Of a stretch of 8,363 nucleotides of DNA, positions 1 to 6,160 are shown one piece after another. Numbering within the stretch: the stretch's first letter is position 1; every line of letters starts with the position of its first letter. A program made the position numbers and the translations under genes. The notes beneath the pieces were generated by a model. That model was not told the origin of the DNA, made no database searches, and worked only from the letters and a program-made list of their open reading frames with translations. The DNA is from Lachnospiraceae bacterium (GTDB lineage Bacteria > Bacillota_A > Clostridia > Lachnospirales > Lachnospiraceae), in contig JAGCZE010000239.1 of NCBI GenBank assembly GCA_017960415.1, forward strand, positions 1 to 8,363, written 5' to 3'.

Positions 1-1
1 C

Positions 2-610
2 GACCTCTCTTGGACCAAGAAAATCAAACACCCGTCAGAGTTCACTCAGATCGGTGCTGACATTGAGGTGCAGGTACTCGACATCGACAAGACTAACCGT
101 CGTCTCTCACTCGGCCACAAGCAGCTTGAGGAGAACCCTTGGAACAACTTCGAGACTATCTTCACTCAGGATTCTATCCACACCGGTAAGATTGTTGAGG
201 TACTCGACAAGGGTGCTGTGATTTCTCTTGAGCATGGCGTTGAAGGATTCGCCACTCCGAAGCATCTCGTGAAGGAAGACGGTAGCCAGGCACAGCTCGG
301 CGAGGAGCTCGAGTTCAAGGTAATCGAGTTCAACAAGGACGCAAAGCGCATCATCCTCTCTCACAGCCGTATCTACGAGGATATCCAGCGTGCTGAGAAC
401 AAGGAGCGCAAGGCTGCCAACCAGGCTGCAAAGAAGGCCCGTCAGCAGAAGGAGCAGGGTCCTGCTATCCAGAACAAGCAGGCAAGCACCACACTGGGTG
501 ACCTCGATGCTCTTGCAAGCCTCAAGGCTAACATGACAGCTGAGAAAGAACCTGCTAAGGAGGTTGTTGAAGAAGCTGCAAAGTACAGAACAGAGGACGA
601 GGAAGAATAA
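2..610 (+). CDS. rpsA: 30S ribosomal protein S1, C-terminal part (5' truncated)
   Basis: S1 binds mRNA on the small ribosomal subunit through repeated S1 (OB-fold) domains. The reading frame is open from base 2 and gives 202 residues; the start lies outside the window. Visible are the end of one S1 repeat (DLSWTKKIKHPSEF, then RRLSLGHKQLEENPW) and one complete repeat at about residues 50-120 (SIHTGKIVEVLDKGAV, GVEGFATPKHLVKEDGSQ, KRIILSHSR). A Lys/Ala/Gln-rich tail follows, with TTLGDLDALASLK and an acidic end. From family knowledge, these signature stretches and the tail resemble Bacteroidetes S1 (Prevotella/Bacteroides), not the clostridial form. Codon use agrees: Leu CTC 11 of 15, Arg CGT/CGC 7 of 8, unlike efp and rpsU in this window. 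A strong terminator follows 25 bp after the stop. The S1 identity is near certain; the Bacteroidetes origin is inferred from remembered motifs. Confidence 0.95.
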   Translation, partial: DLSWTKKIKHPSEFTQIGADIEVQVLDIDKTNRRLSLGHKQLEENPWNNFETIFTQDSIHTGKIVEVLDKGAVISLEHGVEGFATPKHLVKEDGSQAQLGEELEFKVIEFNKDAKRIILSHSRIYEDIQRAENKERKAANQAAKKARQQKEQGPAIQNKQASTTLGDLDALASLKANMTAEKEPAKEVVEEAAKYRTEDEEE

Positions 611-635
611 TTTCTGTTTATATTATAAATATTTC

Positions 636-671
636 AGACTGCAGTATCGGGTTATACTGCAGTCTTTTTTT
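636..671 (+). terminator. Rho-independent terminator after rpsA
   Basis: A perfect 12-bp inverted repeat (AGACTGCAGTAT / ATACTGCAGTCT, 636-647 and 654-665) encloses the six-base loop CGGGTT and runs straight into a T tract (665-671). This is a strong intrinsic terminator and ends the rpsA transcript, separating it from the yqeG unit downstream. Confidence 0.93.
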
Positions 672-694
672 ATAGAACGTTACAGATTTTTTAG

Positions 695-723
695 TTGATG
701 TGATATGAGCATTATAGTATAAT
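695..723 (+). promoter_or_regulatory. Sigma-A type promoter for yqeG-aroQ
   Basis: TTGATG (695-700) and a consensus TATAAT (718-723) are separated by exactly 17 bp in an AT-rich gap. Transcription would start near 730, giving a leader of about 110 nt before the yqeG start. The spacing and boxes suit a Firmicutes housekeeping promoter and do not resemble the TTTG/TAnnTTTG boxes of Bacteroidetes. This suggests that any change of genome origin lies upstream of here. Confidence 0.7.
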
Positions 724-839
724 GAAGATTGTTTTATACATCATTTGAAATTATAAACTTATTATTTAATACCGTATATTGATTTATGGGCAAATATATA
801 AGAAATCTGATCGTGAAAAATACGGTAACGGAGTGAAAG

Positions 840-1439
840 ATGAAGATTGGTAAAGGATTGTTTCCGAATGAATGGAAAACTTCCTCATTTGATATTGATT
901 ACAAGGATTATTACGATTCCGGTTTTCGCGGGATCATATTTGATATAGACAATACCCTTGTTCCTCACGGGAAAATGGGAGATGAGCAGCTCGTTTCATT
1001 CATAGCGGGATTAAAAGAAATCGGCTTTAAACTAATCCTTGTATCCAATAACAGCAGGGAAAGAAACCGGAAATTTGCATCTCCTCTCGGACTAGATTAT
1101 ATATATAAAGCCGGAAAACCGTCGGTAAAGGGCTATCGGGAAGCCTGCAACAGGCTGGATATTCCGGCAGAGAAGATGCTTTGCATCGGAGATCAGCTGT
1201 TTACCGATATCTGGGGCGGGAACCGTTCGGGAATGCATACGATCCTTGTCAATCCCATCGATCCCGCAGAGGAAGTACAGATCATACTGAAAAGAAAACT
1301 GGAAAAACCGGTGCTGGCGCTGTATCGCAAGCAGCTTGACAAATATGAGATCGATTATCCCGATCACAGGAGGCCCGAAGGAAAGGCCAAGATAGTCAAC
1401 AATCTCGGCGAGAAAGGCCGCAGCCACAGGAACCGGTGA
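840..1439 (+). CDS. yqeG: YqeG-family HAD phosphatase (HAD subfamily IIIA)
   Basis: Predicted cytoplasmic haloacid-dehalogenase-fold phosphatase of 199 residues; the physiological substrate of the family is not settled. All four HAD motifs are visible: motif I FDIDNT with the nucleophile D35 and general acid D37, motif II Ser at S69 (LVSNNS), motif III Lys at K93 (KAGKPS), and motif IV GDQLFTDI (D118, D123). There is no sizeable cap insertion, as expected for the small IIIA class. The start is the ATG at 840, with GGAG at 830-833 and a 6-nt spacer. The protein is somewhat longer than the roughly 170 residues usual for YqeG; the extra part is a charged, Arg/Lys-rich C-terminus (about 176-199). 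It is followed by aroQ on the same strand with no terminator between, so the two are probably cotranscribed. Confidence 0.9.
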   Translation: MKIGKGLFPNEWKTSSFDIDYKDYYDSGFRGIIFDIDNTLVPHGKMGDEQLVSFIAGLKEIGFKLILVSNNSRERNRKFASPLGLDYIYKAGKPSVKGYREACNRLDIPAEKMLCIGDQLFTDIWGGNRSGMHTILVNPIDPAEEVQIILKRKLEKPVLALYRKQLDKYEIDYPDHRRPEGKAKIVNNLGEKGRSHRNR

Positions 1440-1525
1440 AGCAAAAGAAAAATGTGAAGTAAAAATATTACGGACGCCAATAGAAGAATAAAAAAAGCGG
1501 CACGAATAAAATGAGGTCAACGAAT

Positions 1526-1981
1526 ATGAAAATAATGGTGATCAACGGTCCCAATCTGGACATGCTCGGATACAGGGAGCCCACAATATACGGAAGCAGG
1601 ACTTATAAAGATCTGGTAGAGTATATTAAGGCTGCAGCGGATAAGCTTGATATTGAAGCCGAATTCTACCAGTCAAATTATGAAGGCGGTATTGTTGAAA
1701 CACTCCACAAGGTGTTTCTTGAAAAATACGACGGTGTCTTGATCAATGCCGGGGCATATACCCATTACAGCTATGCGATCCGGGATGCCATCGAGATACT
1801 GAAATGCCCTGTTGTTGAGGTTCATATTTCCGATGTTATGAACCGCGATGATTTCAGAAAGATCTCGGTCATAGAAGATGTCTGCACTACCAGATGCTTC
1901 GGACGCGGATTTGATTCGTATGTTGACGGACTGAAATTTATCAATGATATGCATAATAACCCGAAAACAAAGGATTCTTAA
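1526..1981 (+). CDS. aroQ: 3-dehydroquinate dehydratase, type II
   Basis: Catalyses dehydration of 3-dehydroquinate to 3-dehydroshikimate in the shikimate pathway; type II enzymes are small cytoplasmic dodecamers. Family motifs in this 151-residue protein are NGPNLDMLGYREPTIYG near the N-terminus (catalytic lid R17 and Y22, plus N10), YQSNYEGG (48-55), INAGAYTHYS (N74, H80), and EVHISDVMNRDDFRK with H100 and R111. The active-site set therefore looks complete. I prefer the ATG at 1526: GAGG at 1513-1516 is a good SD with a 9-nt spacer, and the protein then begins MKIMVINGPN as in the family. An in-frame ATG at 1511 would add five residues but has no clear SD and would contain this one. The gene lies 86 bp after yqeG and upstream of efp, an order usual in Firmicutes, but pepP, often between aroQ and efp, is missing. 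Confidence 0.93.
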   Translation: MKIMVINGPNLDMLGYREPTIYGSRTYKDLVEYIKAAADKLDIEAEFYQSNYEGGIVETLHKVFLEKYDGVLINAGAYTHYSYAIRDAIEILKCPVVEVHISDVMNRDDFRKISVIEDVCTTRCFGRGFDSYVDGLKFINDMHNNPKTKDS

Positions 1982-2010
1982 AGACTGACCCGGGAGCCTG
2001 AAAAAAATAC

Positions 2011-2039
2011 TTGAAATGCTGACAATAATAGTATAAAAT
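2011..2039 (+). promoter_or_regulatory. Sigma-A type promoter for efp
   Basis: TTGAAA (2011-2016) and TAAAAT (2034-2039) are separated by 17 bp. Transcription would begin near 2046, giving a short AT-rich leader of under 50 nt before the efp start. A strong SD, AGGAGG at 2080-2085, stands 7 nt before the ATG at 2093, in keeping with high expression of EF-P. Confidence 0.72.
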
Positions 2040-2092
2040 ATTTGAGTTAAAACAAAAGTTTATTTTTTTGATCATTTATAGGAGGAATATTT

Positions 2093-2650
2093 ATGATTTC
2101 AGCAGGAGATTTCAGAAACGGAATTACGCTTGAGATTGACGGTAACGTAGTCCAGGTTATTGAGTTCCAGCATGTTAAGCCCGGTAAAGGTGCAGCTTTC
2201 GTCAGAACCAAGCTTAGAAATATAATCAACGGCGGTGTGACAGAAACTACATTCAGACCTACCGACAAGTACCCTCAGGCTCATATCGAGAAGAGCGATA
2301 TGCAGTATCTGTATTCGGACGGTGATATGTACAACTTCATGAACACCGAGAACTATGAGCAGATCGCACTTACTTCGGAGCAGATCGGTGATGCATTGAA
2401 GTTCGTAAAAGAGAACGACATGGTCAAGATGCTTTCATATCAGGGCAAGGTATTCTCTGTAGAGCCTCCGATGTTTGCAGAGCTTGAAGTAACCGAGACA
2501 GAGCCCGGCTTCAAGGGTGATACCGCAACAGGTGCTTCGAAGCCCGCTATCGTAGAGACCGGTGCACAGGTTATGGTTCCGCTGTTTGTAGAGCGTGGAA
2601 ACAAGATCCAGATCGATACCAGAACAGGCGAATATCTGAAGAGAATCTGA
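2093..2650 (+). CDS. efp: Translation elongation factor P
   Basis: EF-P binds between the ribosomal P and E sites and relieves stalling at polyproline stretches. The 185-residue length is standard, and the three-domain arrangement is clear: an N-terminal KOW-like domain (about 1-64) with the tip loop [10 protein letters not shown], a central OB domain (about 65-127), and a C-terminal OB domain ending in [17 protein letters not shown], the family signature. K32 in the loop is where other bacteria carry a lysine modification; in B. subtilis this is a 5-aminopentanol group. Whether this organism modifies it cannot be seen, as no modification gene is in the window. Arg codons are 6 AGA to 1 CGT, and Leu uses CTT/CTG with no CTC, making it a good reference for host codon use. 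It has its own promoter and terminator and is therefore probably monocistronic. Confidence 0.98.
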   Translation: MISAGDFRNGITLEIDGNVVQVIEFQHVKPGKGAAFVRTKLRNIINGGVTETTFRPTDKYPQAHIEKSDMQYLYSDGDMYNFMNTENYEQIALTSEQIGDALKFVKENDMVKMLSYQGKVFSVEPPMFAELEVTETEPGFKGDTATGASKPAIVETGAQVMVPLFVERGNKIQIDTRTGEYLKRI

Positions 2651-2666
2651 TCTATCGGAATTTATC

Positions 2667-2693
2667 AGGCTGCATTTATTTGCAGCCTTTTTT
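2667..2693 (+). terminator. Rho-independent terminator after efp
   Basis: An 8-bp perfect stem (AGGCTGCA 2667-2674 / TGCAGCCT 2681-2688) with loop TTTATT is followed by a run of T (2688-2693). It lies 16 bp after the efp stop and separates efp from the asp23-nusB operon. Confidence 0.9.
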
Positions 2694-2731
2694 CTGACTG
2701 TAAAGGCTTTTTATTCAAAACAATAAAAAAC

Positions 2732-2760
2732 TTTTCTAAATCAGTATTTTATGATAAAAT
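2732..2760 (+). promoter_or_regulatory. Possible promoter for the asp23-nusB-xseAB-ispA-dxs operon
   Basis: A good -10 candidate, TAAAAT (2755-2760), stands in an AT-rich tract after the efp terminator. The box 17 bp upstream, TTTTCT (2732-2737), matches TTGACA poorly. A promoter is needed here because the efp terminator isolates the next operon, but the exact boxes are uncertain. The resulting leader would be about 95 nt. Confidence 0.4.
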
Positions 2761-2860
2761 ATCAGAAGTGGGTCATGAAATGATATCCGTCCTTTAGCCG
2801 GCACGGTCGGATGTTTTGACTCACCAATACAGTAAAAAGTACCGGCATGAAAGGAACATG

Positions 2861-3211
2861 ATGAAGAATAACAGCTCGATCAACGCAGATATAAAGATCT
2901 CGGATGACGTTGTTGCAAGTATTATCGGTCTTGCCGCTACCGAGGTTGAAGGTATTACTTCCATTGCAGGCAATGTAACATATGAGCGCCTTGCCAAGTC
3001 AGGCACCCGTAACAAATCAAAGGGCATCAAGCTCATCATTGAAGACGGAGCCATTACCGCGGATCTGTACATGAATATGAAATACGGATACAGCATTCCT
3101 GTCGTTACTTCCCAGGTACAGGAGAGAGTCAGCAACGCTATAGAGAATATGTCGGGCCTGAAGGCTTCTGCGATCAACATCCACATTGTCGGAATTGATG
3201 TGGACAGATGA
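2861..3211 (+). CDS. Asp23/Gls24 family (YqhY-like) protein
   Basis: A small cytoplasmic protein of 116 residues from the Asp23/Gls24 (formerly DUF322) family. The family pattern is visible: ISDDVVASIIGLAATEVEGI (about 12-31), then the core strands GIKLIIEDGAITADLYMNMKYG and a C-terminal helix-strand, QVQERVSNAIENMSG...INIHIVGIDV. There is no signal peptide or membrane segment. In B. subtilis the homologue yqhY sits between accC and nusB and has been linked to fatty acid synthesis control. Its place directly before nusB makes this a YqhY-type member, but the function here is inferred from position only. I choose the ATG at 2861, with GAAAGGA at 2849-2855 and a 5-nt spacer. The adjacent ATG at 2858 is possible, while a TTG at 2816 in the same frame lacks an SD. 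A 24-bp gap separates it from nusB. Confidence 0.88.
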   Translation: MKNNSSINADIKISDDVVASIIGLAATEVEGITSIAGNVTYERLAKSGTRNKSKGIKLIIEDGAITADLYMNMKYGYSIPVVTSQVQERVSNAIENMSGLKASAINIHIVGIDVDR

Positions 3212-3235
3212 TTATAAAACAAAAAGGGGATTGAT

Positions 3236-3652
3236 ATGGCTTCAATGACCAGAAGAGCATTAAGAGAGCATCTGCTGAAACTTCTTTATCTTCGTGAATT
3301 CCATGATAAGGATGAATTCGACGAACAGTTCGGGCTTTATATCGGGAATTTTACGAATATCGAGGAATCGAACGAACTTCGTGAGCGTTTTGATCTTATC
3401 GTCTCAAAGCTTGATGAGATAGATAAGATGATCGAAAGTGCAGCGGTAGGATGGAAATTCAACCGTATCGGCAAGATCGAGCTCATGATCCTCCGTATTG
3501 CTCTGTATGAGATAAAATTCGATGATTCCGTTCCCGACAAGGCTGCTGTCAATGAGGCGGTAGAGCTTTCGAAGATCTACGGTTCGGATGATTCGTCCTA
3601 CGGATTCGTTAACGGTGTTTTGGGCAGATTCTTGAATGATCCGGAGAAGTGA
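3236..3652 (+). CDS. nusB: Transcription antitermination factor NusB
   Basis: NusB binds boxA RNA together with NusE (S10) and supports antitermination on rRNA operons. The 138-residue length and all-helical composition are typical. Family motifs are the N-terminal RRALREHLLKLLYLREF (Arg-rich helix 1, RNA contact) and the C-terminal half with WKFNRIGKIELMILRIALYE (about 74-93), PDKAAVNEAVELSKIYG (about 100-116) and GFVNGVLGRF (about 123-132). The start has a strong SD, AAGGGGA at 3224-3230, five nucleotides before the ATG. It is followed only 6 bp later by xseA, whose SD probably lies in the last nusB codons, which suggests coupled translation. Confidence 0.97.
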   Translation: MASMTRRALREHLLKLLYLREFHDKDEFDEQFGLYIGNFTNIEESNELRERFDLIVSKLDEIDKMIESAAVGWKFNRIGKIELMILRIALYEIKFDDSVPDKAAVNEAVELSKIYGSDDSSYGFVNGVLGRFLNDPEK

Positions 3653-3658
3653 TGATCA

Positions 3659-4873
3659 ATGAATAATGTTTTTACTGTTACCGAGATCAATTCGTATATC
3701 GGCAACAAGCTTCAATATGATCCCAGGTTGAATAACATAAGTGTGCGCGGTGAGGTTTCAAACTGTTCTTACAGCAGTTCCGGGCACATTTATTTTTCTG
3801 TAAAGGATTCCAATTCTCAGCTTTCATGCGCATTGTTTAAAAACAGGCTTTCGGGGCTGAATTTCAAGCTTAAGGACGGATTAAGCGTCATTGTGACCGG
3901 AAGCATCAACGTATATATCCCCGGAGGCCGCTACAGCTTCATTGCCGAGAAGATCGAAATGGAAGGCGTTGGAGCATTATATGAAAAATACGAAAAACTT
4001 AAAGCCAAGCTGGATGCGGAAGGTCTGTTTGCTCCCGAACATAAAAAGCCGATACCGAAATACATAAAAACGGTTGGAGTTGTTACTTCCGCCACAGGTG
4101 CGGTGCTGCACGATATCATGAATGTTACCCACAGGCGCAATCCTTATGTGAATATACGTCTGGCTCCGGCTGCGGTCCAGGGAACCGGAGCGGCCCTGAC
4201 TCTCGTGAAGGCCTTAAAGAAGCTGGCAGAGACTCATCCCGATGTGATCATCATAGGAAGAGGCGGAGGATCTTTTGAGGACCTGTTTGAATTCAATGAC
4301 GAGAATCTGGCAAGAGCGATATACGACTGTGATATCCCTGTTATTTCCGCAGTCGGACATGAAGTTGATTTTACGATCTGCGATTTTGTTTCCGATCTGC
4401 GCGCTCCGACACCTTCGGCAGCTGCGGAGCTTGCGGTATACAGTCTTGATGAGCTTCGCGGGATCCTCATAGATTATCACAGCACGCTGTATTCAAAAAT
4501 GCAGCAAAGGATCGATATCAGCCGGAACAGTCTGCGTCTGAAATCCTTAAAGCTTGAAAAAATGAGCCCTTCGGCCAGGCTTCGCATGAAAAAACAGCAG
4601 CTCAAAGAAACAGGGAACAAGCTTGACAATCTGTTTATGCGGCTGCTCGATAAAAGGAAACATGCTTTGAAGCTGTATGCAGAAAAGCTTGAAGGGTTCT
4701 CGCCCTTAAAAAAGATCCAAAGCGGTTATGCTTATGTGACCGACGAAGAAGACAGAAATGTTAAAAGCATCAGCGGAATAAGCGCCGGAGACTTTTTGAA
4801 CATTCGTGTTACCGACGGTATCATCAGAGCTGTCGCACAAGACGTAAGCCTATTAAACGGAGGAGAACAATAA
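3659..4873 (+). CDS. xseA: Exodeoxyribonuclease VII large subunit
   Basis: Catalytic subunit of exonuclease VII, which degrades single-stranded DNA from both ends to acid-soluble oligonucleotides and takes part in repair. The 404 residues show the expected order: an N-terminal OB fold (about 5-98; ISVRGEVSN, SGHIYFSVKD, GSINVYIPGGRY), then the catalytic domain with the GRGGGS-FEDL motif (200-209) and VGHEVDFTICDFVSDLRAPT (232-251) followed by PSAAAEL. A long charged helical, coiled-coil-like part (about 262-350) is where the small subunits bind. The end (SGYAYVTDE...GDFLNIRVTDG) matches the family C-terminus. Its stop codon is immediately followed by the xseB ATG, so the two subunits are translationally coupled. 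Confidence 0.97.
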   Translation: MNNVFTVTEINSYIGNKLQYDPRLNNISVRGEVSNCSYSSSGHIYFSVKDSNSQLSCALFKNRLSGLNFKLKDGLSVIVTGSINVYIPGGRYSFIAEKIEMEGVGALYEKYEKLKAKLDAEGLFAPEHKKPIPKYIKTVGVVTSATGAVLHDIMNVTHRRNPYVNIRLAPAAVQGTGAALTLVKALKKLAETHPDVIIIGRGGGSFEDLFEFNDENLARAIYDCDIPVISAVGHEVDFTICDFVSDLRAPTPSAAAELAVYSLDELRGILIDYHSTLYSKMQQRIDISRNSLRLKSLKLEKMSPSARLRMKKQQLKETGNKLDNLFMRLLDKRKHALKLYAEKLEGFSPLKKIQSGYAYVTDEEDRNVKSISGISAGDFLNIRVTDGIIRAVAQDVSLLNGGEQ

Positions 4874-5122
4874 ATGCCTAAAAAAACAACTATAGATGAA
4901 GCTGCTTTAACAGGTTCGGGCAATGAGAAGGAAAAGCTGTCGCTTGAAGACGCGTTTCTCGAGCTTGATGATATCATCAAAACAATGGAAGACGATAAGA
5001 TAAGCCTCGAAGACAGCTTTAACAACTATAAAAAGGGGCTTGAACTGATCAAATACTGCAACGACTCCATCGGAACCATTGAAGGCGAACTCGAGATCTT
5101 AGAATCCGGTGAAAACGAGTAA
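4874..5122 (+). CDS. xseB: Exodeoxyribonuclease VII small subunit
   Basis: Small, non-catalytic subunit of exonuclease VII, present in several copies per large subunit. The 82-residue protein has the family helical hairpin LSLEDAFLELDDIIKTMEDD (about 23-42) and ISLEDSFNNYKKGLELIKYC (about 44-63), ending ELEIL. The first ~20 residues (Lys/Thr-rich, then TGSGNEKE) form a short tail before the conserved helix and look disordered. The SD GGAGGA (4859-4864) lies inside the end of xseA, and the ATG directly abuts the xseA stop at 4871-4873. Confidence 0.95.
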   Translation: MPKKTTIDEAALTGSGNEKEKLSLEDAFLELDDIIKTMEDDKISLEDSFNNYKKGLELIKYCNDSIGTIEGELEILESGENE

Positions 5123-5190
5123 TAGTAAATGCTATAGATACTTTGCTTAAGAAATATACTGTCGTAAAAGGCAATGAAATGGAGCATTAT

Positions 5191-6111
5191 ATGGATATTT
5201 CAAAAAAAGCTGAACAGATAAACGAGATATTGACCAAATTTCTTCCTCAGCCTCCTTTTGCAGAGGGAAGTATTGAAGATGCCATGAATTACAGTGTTAT
5301 GTCCGGCGGCAAGCGGCTGCGCGGCATTATGCTTCTTGAATCCTTCAGACTCTACAATTCCGATAAAGACCTTGAAAAGGATCTGGCTTGGCCATATGCG
5401 GCTTCAATGGAGTTTATCCATGCATATTCTCTGGTTCATGATGATCTTCCTTCAATGGATAATGACATGTACAGAAGGGGAAAACTTACGACCCATGCCA
5501 AGTACGGACACGCAATGGGCGTATTGACCGGTGACGCGCTGTTAAACTATGCATTTGAGACCATGACTCATGCCGCTTCGAAGCTTGCCGGAGTCAGAGG
5601 TGAGATAGCCGCAGAACTTGCATTGAGGGCATGCAGGGCAATGTCTGTGATTGCCGACAAAGCCGGATATTCGGGCATGATAGGCGGTCAGGTAATGGAT
5701 GTTTGCGGGGACTCTGAAAACAAAGACAGCTCACTTGATCGCATTTACAGGATATATGAATTAAAAACCTCAAGGCTTTTCCAGGCTGCGATGTGCGCCG
5801 GAGCTTTGCTTGCAGGAGCCGACGACGATCAGGTAAAAGCACTTGATGAAGCAGGGTATTACATCGGCGAAGCTTTCCAGATTAAGGATGATATTCTCGA
5901 TACTACGGCGACCTTTGAACAGCTCGGAAAAGATATCGGAAGCGACGAGAAAAACAGCAAAAATACCGTTGCTTCGATGCTTGGGATCGAAAAAGCCCAG
6001 GAACTGGTGGATTCTTATCTTGATAAAGCCAGAGACATATTTGACAGACAGCCCGGCAACAAAGAATTCTTTTTCGATCTGATCGAATTTCTGCGCAGCC
6101 GCCAGGCGTGA
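5191..6111 (+). CDS. ispA: Polyprenyl (farnesyl/geranyl) diphosphate synthase, IspA type
   Basis: Condenses isopentenyl diphosphate with dimethylallyl or geranyl diphosphate, most likely giving farnesyl diphosphate, a precursor of undecaprenyl carriers. Motifs in the 306-residue protein are GGKRLRG (39-45), the first Asp-rich motif VHDDLPSMDND (D84, D85, D90) with the two-residue insertion typical of bacterial FPP synthases, GGQVMD, and the second Asp-rich motif QIKDDILD (D233, D234, D237). Chain length is inferred from family and cannot be proven from sequence. I choose the ATG at 5191: GGAG at 5181-5184 lies 6 nt before it, and MDISKKAEQINEIL aligns with the usual family N-terminus. An in-frame ATG at 5179 (AAAAGG, 7-nt spacer) would add four residues; a TTG at 5143 is less likely. 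It sits directly before dxs, joining the first and a late step of isoprenoid synthesis. Confidence 0.94.
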   Translation: MDISKKAEQINEILTKFLPQPPFAEGSIEDAMNYSVMSGGKRLRGIMLLESFRLYNSDKDLEKDLAWPYAASMEFIHAYSLVHDDLPSMDNDMYRRGKLTTHAKYGHAMGVLTGDALLNYAFETMTHAASKLAGVRGEIAAELALRACRAMSVIADKAGYSGMIGGQVMDVCGDSENKDSSLDRIYRIYELKTSRLFQAAMCAGALLAGADDDQVKALDEAGYYIGEAFQIKDDILDTTATFEQLGKDIGSDEKNSKNTVASMLGIEKAQELVDSYLDKARDIFDRQPGNKEFFFDLIEFLRSRQA

Positions 6112-6160
6112 AATACCTTAGATCCGTCAGCCGATTTGCTTTAGGTTAGAGGTTAATAAA

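Noticed and set aside
1440..1525. Extra small gene or terminator between yqeG and aroQ
   Set aside because: The A-rich 86-bp gap has no hairpin plus T tract and no credible open frame; it looks like a simple intercistronic spacer.
2784..2812. Possible regulatory hairpin (ATCCG ... CGGAT) in the leader of the asp23-nusB operon
   Set aside because: Only about 5 bp of pairing around an 18-nt loop and no T tract; too weak to call a regulatory element.
2816..2860. TTG start at 2816 extending the Asp23-like protein by 15 residues
   Set aside because: No SD precedes it. The added residues (Lys/Tyr/His-rich) fall outside the family domain, and an SD at 2849-2855 supports the ATG at 2861.
5143..5190. 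TTG start at 5143 extending IspA by 16 residues
   Set aside because: No SD precedes the TTG, while GGAG at 5181-5184 stands at good distance from the ATG at 5191, where the family N-terminus begins.
6112..6160. Thiamine riboswitch or separate promoter before dxs
   Set aside because: The 49-bp gap is too short for a TPP riboswitch and has no clear -35/-10 pair; dxs is better seen as part of the operon.
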